Assembly: GCA_005239895.1 (NCBI GenBank) | Contig: SBBB01000016.1 | Span: 1 to 47,137, forward strand | Source: a bacterium | GTDB lineage: Bacteria > Patescibacteriota > Patescibacteriia > SBBB01 | Direction of reading: 5' to 3' | Length of the DNA stretch: 47,137 bases | In this document: piece by piece, positions 39,788 to 47,137 of the stretch | How positions within the stretch are numbered: the stretch's first letter is position 1 | Layout of the letters: each line of letters opens with the position of its first letter | The notes under the pieces: generated by a model | Seen by the model: the letters and a program-made list of their open reading frames with translations, nothing else | What the model was told of the DNA's origin: nothing | Database searches by the model: none | Position numbers and translations under genes: made by a program

Positions 39788-40933
39788 ATGAAGTTAATAT
39801 GTTTACAAGAAAACTTAAACAATGGTTTAAGTATTGTTAGTAGGGTTGTGCTTAAAAATTCAACCCTACCAATTTTAAGTAATATATTATTCAAAGCTGA
39901 AAATAATAATTTAACCTTAACAGCTGTCAATTTAGAAATAGCTGTTATTTATCAGGTTAGATGTAAAATATTTGAAAACGGTGAAATAACCATACCAGTG
40001 GATATATTTTTTAATTATGTAAACACCATACCTAAAGACAAAATTGAAATTATATTAAATAAAAATTCCCTAGAAATTCAATCTAGTAAATACAAAACCA
40101 CGATTATAGGTCAAACCTCAACTGATTTTCCACCCATCCCCAAGATTAATACAGACAGGTGTTATAGTATTGAGTTAAAACAATTTACCAGGCTTTTAAA
40201 CCAAATAATATTTGTGCCACCAATTAATCATATTAGGCATGAAATTAATGGGGTGTTTTTAAGGTTTGAAAAGGATAAAATAATAGCTGTAGCAACCGAT
40301 GGTTATCGTATTATTGAAAAAACAGTCCCCACAAACAACCCCAATATTTCTAGTGACAAAGTTATTATTCCAACCAAAACCCTACAAGAATTATTAAGAA
40401 TAATTAGCGTTATTCAAAAAGATATTTCCGTATCAGACCAGGATGATAATTTTTTACAAATTTATATTTCAGACACACAGGTGGTTTTTAAATACAATAA
40501 TTTTGAATTGATATCTAAAGTAATATCTGGTATTTATCCTAATTATGAAACTTTCATACCCAAAACACATAATACCAAACTAACAATCAATACTGAAGAA
40601 TTTATTAAGGGAGTAAAAATATCTAGTTTGTTTAGTAAGAATAATTTATTTGATATTGTGTTAGAATTTAATCCTGAATCCGGATTGTTTTTGTTAAAAA
40701 GTTCCAACATTCAAATAGGGGAAAATATAAGTGAATATAAAGATGTTCAGATAGAGGGAGATATTAATAAAATTGTTTTAAATCATAAGTATCTTTTGGG
40801 TGGTTTAACCCACATGGAAAGTGAAAATGTGGATTTGGAAATAACAAACCCCAATAGTCCTTGTTTAATAAGGCCAAGCAAAGAGGATAAAAACGAAAAA
40901 ACGGTTTATATAATTTTACCCCTTAGAGAGTAA
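39788..40933 (+). CDS. dnaN: DNA polymerase III sliding clamp (beta)
   Basis: This ring-forming processivity factor has 381 aa. The three clamp domains are visible from MKLICLQENLNNGLSIVSRV, SNILFKAENNNLTLTAVNLE, GVFLRFEKDKIIAVATDGYR and the typical end YIILPLRE (usually MPMR). The terminal IILPLRE departs slightly from the common MPM end. Standard position after dnaA. No Shine-Dalgarno. Confidence 0.95.
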   Translation: MKLICLQENLNNGLSIVSRVVLKNSTLPILSNILFKAENNNLTLTAVNLEIAVIYQVRCKIFENGEITIPVDIFFNYVNTIPKDKIEIILNKNSLEIQSSKYKTTIIGQTSTDFPPIPKINTDRCYSIELKQFTRLLNQIIFVPPINHIRHEINGVFLRFEKDKIIAVATDGYRIIEKTVPTNNPNISSDKVIIPTKTLQELLRIISVIQKDISVSDQDDNFLQIYISDTQVVFKYNNFELISKVISGIYPNYETFIPKTHNTKLTINTEEFIKGVKISSLFSKNNLFDIVLEFNPESGLFLLKSSNIQIGENISEYKDVQIEGDINKIVLNHKYLLGGLTHMESENVDLEITNPNSPCLIRPSKEDKNEKTVYIILPLRE

Positions 40934-40947
40934 AAATAAATACGAAT

Positions 40948-41059
40948 CCCGTTAGAAGCCGCGATCGCCAGGATATTAAATATATGATACAATATACAAC
41001 AATTTTACAGTTAATTAAAAATAACGCAGTTGCGAGAATCGCGATCTATTTCTAACGGG
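40948..41059. repeat. TIR element copy B
   Basis: CCCGTTAGAAGCCGCGATCG at the left is mirrored by ATCGCGATCTATTTCTAACG plus GG at the right, 112 bp. It begins 14 nt after dnaN, and its right end directly abuts the ATG of the next gene. Confidence 0.72.
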
Positions 41060-41572
41060 ATGAATAATATAAACAAAACACAAAAAGACAAATTAGAGCA
41101 AATTAAAAATTGGGTTATAATCGTTGCGATTGTAGCCTTGGTTTTATTTATAGTTTTTATTATTAAAAATAATAAAAATAGTAGCGTGGCAAGTTTTGAT
41201 CCAACTAAAGAATGCGTTAGTCATGGAAACTTGCTTGTGCATTCACATGTTAATTTAAAAATTATGATTAACAATAAAGAGCAATCTTTGCCTGGTGATA
41301 TTGGTTTTGTTAATCACGCCTGCCTTAGGCCTTTTCACACACATAAAAACGACAATATTTTGCATCTTGAATATCATAAAAATATAGATTTTCAGCTTAA
41401 GGGTTTTTTTGCAGTTTGGGGTAATGTTTTTAACTCCCAACAAATTTTGACTTATAAAATTGACGATAAGCATCGCATTCGCGTAACTGTTAATGAAAAA
41501 GAATCTCAAGATTTTGAAAATATAATTTTAAAAGACAAAGACCAAGTAATTATTTATTACGAGGAAAAGTAA
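41060..41572 (+). CDS. Membrane-anchored protein with His/Cys-rich extracytoplasmic domain
   Basis: This 170-aa protein has one transmembrane helix (about 16-37) and a soluble domain with HGNLLVHSHVNLKIMIN, then FVNHACLRPFHTHKND and HLEYHKNIDFQLKGFFAVWG. The ordered HxH, HTH and FFxxWG features match a widespread uncharacterised family of secreted metal-binding-like proteins. No function is established that I know of. I start at MNNINKTQKD (41060), directly after the repeat end; the frame is open to 41030 through the repeat. Confidence 0.75.
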   Translation: MNNINKTQKDKLEQIKNWVIIVAIVALVLFIVFIIKNNKNSSVASFDPTKECVSHGNLLVHSHVNLKIMINNKEQSLPGDIGFVNHACLRPFHTHKNDNILHLEYHKNIDFQLKGFFAVWGNVFNSQQILTYKIDDKHRIRVTVNEKESQDFENIILKDKDQVIIYYEEK

Positions 41573-41621
41573 TAAATAGTAAAAAGTTAAAAAGTTAGAA
41601 AGTTGAAAGTAATTTAAGATA

Positions 41622-41686
41622 TCCTCCTTCGCTCTGCCGAAGCTCGCAAGAGTGAAGGCGAGCTTCGTCAGGGCTACGAAGGATAA
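41622..41686. repeat. Palindromic repeat related to the insert in the dehydrogenase gene
   Basis: CCTCCTTCGCT ... GGCTACGAAGGA with internal GAAGCTCGC/GCGAGCTTC pairing. It lies next to an AAAAAGTT 8-bp periodic stretch (41578-41605). Confidence 0.5.
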
Positions 41687-41755
41687 ATAAGAGAAGGGTA
41701 AATAAGATTTAAGATATAATTTGTCAAAACAAAGCATAAAATCTACGGCGGGGGT

Positions 41756-41785
41756 TGACAAAACCATATATAGTATGGTAATATG
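41756..41785 (+). promoter_or_regulatory. Consensus promoter
   Basis: A perfect TTGACA, 18-nt spacer and TAATAT. It is preceded by TCTACGGCGGGGG, similar to the repeat-derived promoter context at 31040 and 26150. Confidence 0.7.
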
Positions 41786-41789
41786 TTCT

Positions 41790-42092
41790 GATGTTCAACA
41801 GTGGCGTTTATTATGGCCACCTAACCGAGAGGAGGTGATATCGCTTGTTGATACGAGGACCAGATAAGACACATGAAATGGCAACTGTTTGTGGAACACT
41901 AAGGTTGAGCTTAAAATACGACGCGAAATCGTGACGCCCGAGCGACCGCACTGAACTGGCTGCAGAGTTAGTCTATAGCCACGACCAGAGAAAGGAGGCT
42001 CATGACCGAATTTTTCTCGGGCTTTATCTAGCCCGGTTAACCAATTGATAAGGGTGGAGTCTAAAAAGAAAACCACCTCTACCCTTATCAAT
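41790..42092 (+). ncRNA. Transcript of unknown nature (ncRNA or small-peptide operon)
   Basis: A 300-nt, relatively GC-rich unit is bounded by the promoter above and the terminator at 42044-42092. It contains two strong Shine-Dalgarno sequences. GGAGGTGA at 41831 precedes TTG 41845, which opens a 29-codon frame (LLIRGPDKTHEM...) closed by TGA at 41932. AAAGGAGG at 41991 precedes ATG 42002, which gives MTEFFSGFI only. The first frame stays open beyond its TGA for another 37 codons (RPSDRTELAAELVYSHDQ...), which may be chance, decay or recoding. Local hairpins include GTGGC/GCCAC and GGGC/GCCC. No known RNA family was recognised. Confidence 0.45.
42044..42092 (+). terminator. Strong intrinsic terminator
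   Basis: ATTGATAAGGGTGGAG pairs with CTCTACCCTTATCAAT (one mismatch), followed after a few nt by TTTTTATAAAATTTTATTTTT. Confidence 0.85.
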
Positions 42093-42179
42093 CAAATTTT
42101 TATAAAATTTTATTTTTCAATATTATTTAGTTTTGCAATTTGCAATTTTTAAATATTTTTTTAAATAACTTCAATTATT

Positions 42180-42321
42180 TGTCATTCCCGCGACTTGCCC
42201 TTCGAAGCCTTGCCTGCCCATCGAAGTCTTGACGAAGTTGGGGCGTAGGAGGGAGTCGAGAATCCAGCGTGACAATCACTTAAATACAGCCTGGATCCCC
42301 GGGTCAAGCCCGAGGATGACA
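42180..42321. repeat. GTCATTCCCG-bounded repeat, copy 5
   Basis: TGTCATTCCCGCGACTTGCC at the left and GGTCAAGCCCGAGGATGACA at the right. The inside includes CTTCGAAGCC/CATCGAAGTC repeats and no gene. Confidence 0.65.
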
Positions 42322-42405
42322 GAAAAAATAAACAAACCTCCTACTTTCAACTTTAAAACATTGACAAGCCATTAATACTGGGCTATTATATATTTACATA
42401 ATACT

Positions 42406-42879
42406 ATGATTAATTATGAATTATTATATATTGTTAATAACAAATATTCAGAAGCTGAACTAAAAGAGCTTCAAGAAAGAGTTAATGCGCTTTTGGGCAA
42501 TCATAAAAGTGTTGTCAATTCTCATGTTTTGCTTGATAATCCGCGAAGTTTAGCGTACCAAATAGATGGCATTAAAAATACTCGCTATTTTGTGGCTGGT
42601 TTTGAAACTGAAACCACAGAAATGTCAAAACTCCACCACTCCCTTAGATACAGTAAAGATATTTTAAGATATATCTTAACTAAAAAACCATTTAAGAGCG
42701 CTGCTCGCATTGAAAAAGAAAATATAATGAAAGAAAAAGTATTATTAAAAAAGAGAAACAGTAAGAAACAAAACAAAACCACTACAACAGAAAATATTGT
42801 TGTTGACAGTAAACCAAACCTTAATGCTGAAGAAATGGACGTTAAAATAGACCAAATCCTAAAAGAAGATATAATCTAA
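42406..42879 (+). CDS. rpsF: Ribosomal protein bS6
   Basis: This small-subunit protein pairs with bS18. MINYELLYIVNNKYSEAELK, RSLAYQIDGIKNTRYFVAGF and SKDILRYILTKKP are the bS6 fold. The C-terminal 60 residues are a charged extension beyond the usual 100-aa core (NIMKEKVLLKKRNSKKQNK...). It leads the conserved rpsF-ssb-rpsR order. No Shine-Dalgarno. Confidence 0.95.
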   Translation: MINYELLYIVNNKYSEAELKELQERVNALLGNHKSVVNSHVLLDNPRSLAYQIDGIKNTRYFVAGFETETTEMSKLHHSLRYSKDILRYILTKKPFKSAARIEKENIMKEKVLLKKRNSKKQNKTTTTENIVVDSKPNLNAEEMDVKIDQILKEDII

Positions 42880-42892
42880 TTAAAAAAGATTT

Positions 42893-43318
42893 ATGACTTT
42901 AAATAAAGCTATATTAATAGGAAATTTAACTCGTAATCCTGAAACCAGGACTACAACTTCAGGGCAAAGCGTTACATCTTTTGGTGTGGCTACCAATCGA
43001 TCTTGGACTGATGCTAATGGCATAAGACAAGACAAGGCTGAATTTCATAATATTGTGGTGTGGGGTAAATTAGCCGAAATTTGTCAGCAATATTTAACCA
43101 AGGGTCGCAAGGTTTATATTGAAGGAAGAATACAGAACAGAGAGTGGGAAGACAAAGATGGAACCAAAAAGAATAGATCGGAAATAGTAGCTGAAAATAT
43201 GATTATGTTAGACCGCAGTCCAGATAGTGGTGGGCAGAGGCAACAAACACCTTTCGTATCACAAGAAACTAGTTCAGCCCAAGAAGACGAAATTAAAGTA
43301 GAAGAAATACCTTTTTAG
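42893..43318 (+). CDS. ssb: Single-stranded DNA-binding protein
   Basis: This 141-aa protein has one OB-fold domain: [59 protein letters not shown] and [10 protein letters not shown]. It also has a Gln/Ser-rich linker and the acidic tip EIKVEEIPF, which recruits partner proteins. It starts 13 nt after rpsF. No Shine-Dalgarno. Confidence 0.96.
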   Translation: MTLNKAILIGNLTRNPETRTTTSGQSVTSFGVATNRSWTDANGIRQDKAEFHNIVVWGKLAEICQQYLTKGRKVYIEGRIQNREWEDKDGTKKNRSEIVAENMIMLDRSPDSGGQRQQTPFVSQETSSAQEDEIKVEEIPF

Positions 43319-43366
43319 AGCTTCTTAGCTTCTTAGCTTCTTAGCTTCTTAGCTTCTTAGCTTCTA
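43318..43366. repeat. 8-bp tandem repeat (AGCTTCTT)
   Basis: About six copies of AGCTTCTT start at the ssb stop codon and fill the ssb-rpsR gap. The same 8-bp period on the other strand (AAGAAGCT) resembles the GCTAAAAA array at the window end. Confidence 0.8.
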
Positions 43367-43392
43367 ATTATCTATTAATTTATTATTACTTT

Positions 43393-43650
43393 ATGCCAAA
43401 TTACAAACCAAATTTTAAAAAACCTTTAGCGTCAAAACAGGATCTTCAAAACAGAACCTGTTATTTGTGTTCACACAAACTAGAAGATGTTGATTACAAA
43501 GATGCTACGTTGCTCAGGCAGTTTATATCTGGTTATGCCAAAATAGTAAAGCGTCGGATTACCAAAACCTGCGCTAAACATCAAAGGAAAGTCAGTCGCG
43601 CTGTTAAAAGGGCGCGCATAGCTTCTTTATTACCATTTGTGATTGAGTAG
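43393..43650 (+). CDS. rpsR: Ribosomal protein bS18
   Basis: This 85-aa small-subunit protein is the partner of bS6. It has CYLCSHKLEDVDYKDATLLR, then ISGYAKIVKRRITKTCAKHQ and a basic C-terminus. The C-x2-C plus C-x2-H set suggests the zinc-binding form of bS18. No Shine-Dalgarno. Confidence 0.96.
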   Translation: MPNYKPNFKKPLASKQDLQNRTCYLCSHKLEDVDYKDATLLRQFISGYAKIVKRRITKTCAKHQRKVSRAVKRARIASLLPFVIE

Positions 43651-43716
43651 TGTTTTTAGTTTCAACCTCATCAATATTTTCTAAATTATTTAATATTTTT
43701 AAAATATTTTTAAACT

Positions 43717-44589
43717 ATGAAATTAATTGATGGAAAATTATTAGCTTCTAAAATTAGATATAAAATTAAGAACAGTTTAATTGGTGAAAAAACTAAACCC
43801 GGTCTAGCTATAATTTTAGTTGGCGACAATAAAGCCTCGCGCTTGTATGTTAGTATTAAAGAAAAAGAAGCCCATGGTTTGAGTTTTTATTTTGAAAAAT
43901 ATATTTTTCCAGGAAATACCAAAGAGTACAAAGTATCAAAATTAATTCAGTCTTTGAACCAGAAGCCTAATATTCATGGTATTGTTATTCAATTACCATT
44001 ACCTAAAAAGTTTAATACTGATAGGTTGGTCGCAACGATTGATCCATTAAAAGACGTGGATGGGTTTCATCCTGAAAATGTTAAAAAATTATTACAATTA
44101 AAAAAATGGACTAGTAAGTCTAAAGATGCAATTATAGTTCCAGCTCTTATTTATGGAATTATAGAAATGATTCAAAGTTTAAGATTGAATTTAAAAAATA
44201 AACAAGCTGTTATTGTTAGCAATACCAAAACGTTTTCAGAACCTTTAAAACATATTTTAATCCTAAAAGGATTGTCAGTTAAGGTTTGGATTAGAGGCAA
44301 ACAATCGATAGAAGTTTTAAAAAACATTACTAAGAAGGCTGATTTATTAATTACAGCTGCGGGTAGTAGTAATTTTATAACTCAAGACATGATTAAAACT
44401 AACAGTGTTGTGATTGATGTTGGCATGAATCGGGTTGGTAAGACTGTAAAAGGTGATGTTGATTTTGACGTTGTGTCTAAAATTGTACACGCTATTACAC
44501 CTGTGCCAGGTGGAGTTGGCCCTATGACTGTTGCATGTTTATTGCGCAACACCTTTGTCGCTATGTTAAAAATAGAAAAGATTAAATAG
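43717..44589 (+). CDS. folD: Methylene-THF dehydrogenase/cyclohydrolase (FolD)
   Basis: This 290-aa enzyme interconverts methylene-, methenyl- and formyl-tetrahydrofolate. It has the catalytic lysine region SRLYVSIKEKEAHG, then GIVIQLPLP, DPLKDVDGFHP and PVPGGVGPMTVACLL. All are standard. The cofactor loop, normally like GRSxxVGxP, reads VSNTKTFSEPLKHIL, so NADP binding may be altered. It is convergent with the tsaC-like gene, separated by a 21-bp perfect hairpin. No Shine-Dalgarno. Confidence 0.93.
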   Translation: MKLIDGKLLASKIRYKIKNSLIGEKTKPGLAIILVGDNKASRLYVSIKEKEAHGLSFYFEKYIFPGNTKEYKVSKLIQSLNQKPNIHGIVIQLPLPKKFNTDRLVATIDPLKDVDGFHPENVKKLLQLKKWTSKSKDAIIVPALIYGIIEMIQSLRLNLKNKQAVIVSNTKTFSEPLKHILILKGLSVKVWIRGKQSIEVLKNITKKADLLITAAGSSNFITQDMIKTNSVVIDVGMNRVGKTVKGDVDFDVVSKIVHAITPVPGGVGPMTVACLLRNTFVAMLKIEKIK

Positions 44590-44591
44590 TG

Positions 44592-44638
44592 TTTTGAACC
44601 AATGTTTGGACACTGGATGTCCAAACATTGGTTCAAAA
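44592..44638. terminator. Perfect 21-bp hairpin between convergent genes
   Basis: TTTTGAACCAATGTTTGGACA and its exact reverse complement are separated by 5 nt. T-runs lie at both outer ends, so it can act as a bidirectional terminator for folD and the tsaC-like gene. Confidence 0.8.
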
Positions 44639-44649
44639 GATCGTGCTAT

Positions 44650-45285
44650 TTATTTTTTAGTTTGGTTGTAAATTTTATTTATTTTTTTTTGATCCATAAG
44701 ACCTTGGCGCACCACAACTGGTTTAGATCCCGTAAAATCTACAACCGTTGAAGATATTGAGTCTAGTTCGCCGCCATCCACAACAAGATGAGGAGTGTTT
44801 TTTGATTTTTCAAAATATTTTTTAATGTCACCAACAGTTTGACCTGTGGGTTGATCTGATAAATTAGCCGCAGTTTCAATAAGTGGTAAACCTAGTTTGT
44901 CTATAATATTTAACACAAGATTATTATTTGGTACTCTTAGGGCTATGGTTTTTTGATTTAAATTATTGCGATTATTTTCGTTTTGACAAAAAATTACAGT
45001 TACTTGCCCGGGCCATATTTTTTTTAAAAATTCTACTTTAGAGCCTGGTATATCAGCCAATTCTTGCGCCATGGCTATGTCTTTAACAAAAACTGGTAAA
45101 GCTTTTTTAATAGGTCTATTTTTTAATTGAAATATTTTATTGCGTACGGTTTCGTTATCATATACACCCACCAGACCATAAACAGTGTCAGTTGGCAAAA
45201 CAACCAGTTTTAGAGCTTTTAAAGCCTTGACAGCTAAAATTGCTAAATTATCTATATTTTGATGGGTTATTTTAATAATTTTCAT
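44650..45285 (-). CDS. L-threonylcarbamoyladenylate synthase (TsaC/Sua5 family)
   Basis: This enzyme makes the threonylcarbamoyl-AMP intermediate for tRNA t6A37. It has 211 aa with LPTDTVYGLVGVY (about 30-42), KNRPIKKALPVFV, WPGQVTVIF, IALRVPNN and ETAANLSDQPTGQT. There is no C-terminal Sua5 domain, so it is of the TsaC/YrdC length class. It starts at 45285, divergent from the rRNA promoter. No Shine-Dalgarno. Confidence 0.94.
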   Translation of the reverse strand: MKIIKITHQNIDNLAILAVKALKALKLVVLPTDTVYGLVGVYDNETVRNKIFQLKNRPIKKALPVFVKDIAMAQELADIPGSKVEFLKKIWPGQVTVIFCQNENNRNNLNQKTIALRVPNNNLVLNIIDKLGLPLIETAANLSDQPTGQTVGDIKKYFEKSKNTPHLVVDGGELDSISSTVVDFTGSKPVVVRQGLMDQKKINKIYNQTKK

Positions 45286-45289
45286 ACTA

Positions 45290-45318
45290 TTGACACATAT
45301 TATATATTATTATATCAT
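45290..45318 (+). promoter_or_regulatory. rRNA promoter
   Basis: TTGACA, 17-nt spacer, TATCAT, about 60 nt before the 16S gene and overlapping the start side of the divergent tsaC-like gene. Confidence 0.65.
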
Positions 45319-45340
45319 ATTTTAGTGACAGAAAGTTATT

Positions 45341-45365
45341 TGATAATTAAATAGTGATAAGAAAA
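45341..45365 (+). other. 16S processing stem, 5' arm
   Basis: TGATAATTAAATAGTGATAA plus GAAAA can pair with CTTTC plus TTATCACTATTTAGTTATCA at 47035-47059. This is the long stem that loops out precursor 16S for RNase III-type cleavage. Confidence 0.75.
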
Positions 45366-45378
45366 CATATCAATTCTT

Positions 45379-46936
<1,558 letters not shown>

Positions 46937-47034
46937 CTAAGGAGTATATAAATTTATTGATTTTATCGTAAATTTAACACAGGTCGTTAGATAGAAATAT
47001 CTTTGAGAGAATTTTATGGGAATTGATATTTTAC

Positions 47035-47059
47035 CTTTCTTATCACTATTTAGTTATCA
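47035..47059 (+). other. 16S processing stem, 3' arm
   Basis: CTTTC plus TTATCACTATTTAGTTATCA is the complement of 45341-45365. No tRNA gene is seen between the 16S 3' end and the window end. Confidence 0.75.
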
Positions 47060-47090
47060 ATTTTTGTAAATAATTATTAAATTGTAATTC

Positions 47091-47137
47091 CTAAAAAGCT
47101 AAAAAGCTAAAAAGCTAAAAAGCTAAAAAGCTAAAAA
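47091..47137. repeat. 8-bp tandem repeat (GCTAAAAA), runs off the window
   Basis: About six copies of CTAAAAAG occur in the spacer after 16S. The same 8-bp period is seen at 43318 and, degenerate, at 41578. Confidence 0.8.

Noticed and set aside
41845-42046. Genome-wide TGA recoding (as in some CPR lineages)
   Set aside because: All large conserved genes read through without internal TGA, and TGA serves as stop at the DNPH1-like gene. The single in-frame TGA at 41932 is not enough.
41795-42091. 98-aa minus-strand frame opposite the unknown transcript
   Set aside because: Its start lies in the terminator stem of the plus-strand unit, no ribosome site is present, and the composition is not protein-like.
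46937-47137. tRNA-Ile/Ala in the 16S spacer
   Set aside because: No cloverleaf or T-loop-like sequence was seen in the part of the spacer inside the window.

Overview
This window looks like a piece of a Patescibacteria / Candidate Phyla Radiation chromosome. The signs are low GC content, small housekeeping genes, a 16S rRNA gene that departs from 'universal' primer sites, many short unrecognised proteins, stand-alone Cas2/PaaX-like and AlaX genes, and dense intergenic repeats. All intact long reading frames fit the standard code with TGA as a rare stop. No tRNA and no CRISPR array was found.

Layout. Bases 1-6.6 kb (minus strand) hold a truncated ABC exporter, dihydroorotase (pyrC), a Glu/Leu-type dehydrogenase, dihydroorotate dehydrogenase (pyrD) and a fused SAICAR synthetase/AIR carboxylase that carries an apparent frameshift. 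Bases 6.9-12.8 kb hold a nucleotide-salvage and housecleaning group: HAD phosphatase, phosphoribosyltransferase, a DNPH1-like N-hydrolase overlapping AlaX, an Atg22-like MFS transporter and YjjX. Bases 12.9-20 kb are rich in small proteins, including a paralogous 60/73-aa pair, and also hold a sugar-nucleotide-dehydrogenase-like protein, thymidylate kinase and a LivK-like binding protein. Bases 20-28 kb contain a Cas2/PaaX-like gene bracketed by copies of a 40-nt hairpin repeat, a decayed Nudix gene, an SDR, an M20 peptidase, CutA, a candidate structured ncRNA, a beta-lactamase-fold hydrolase and an EEP-family phosphatase. Bases 28.5-31 kb hold two unknown long proteins. Bases 31.1-37.2 kb form a copper island: CcdA/DsbD-like fusion, two CuA-type cupredoxins, a small membrane protein, CopA and a CopZ-like chaperone. 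Bases 37.9-41 kb are the rpmH-dnaA-dnaN origin region. After it come a promoter/terminator-bounded locus of unknown nature, rpsF-ssb-rpsR, folD, a TsaC/Sua5 protein and a 16S rRNA gene with its processing stem.

Two themes cross the window. First, genes fall into two expression styles. Core genes (dnaA, dnaN, rpsF, ssb, rpsR, tmk, copA) start after AT-rich sequence with no Shine-Dalgarno. A second class (pyrC, pyrD, the purC/E fusion and many small unknown genes) has consensus Shine-Dalgarno sites and mostly its own intrinsic terminator. Second, several repeat families occupy the intergenic space. One is a TIR-bounded element ending in CTTCTAACGGG. Its end supplies a -35 box to some promoters and abuts start codons of other genes. 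The others are a 40-nt hairpin family, a GTCATTCCCG-bounded family and 8-bp tandem repeats.

The most promising leads for undescribed biology are the Cas2-like gene with its flanking hairpins, the multi-hairpin RNA at 25.5-25.7 kb, the 41.8-42.1 kb transcript, and the element that carries promoters and start sites. Three apparent frameshifts each lack a single A in an A-run. They may be assembly errors or transcriptional slippage.
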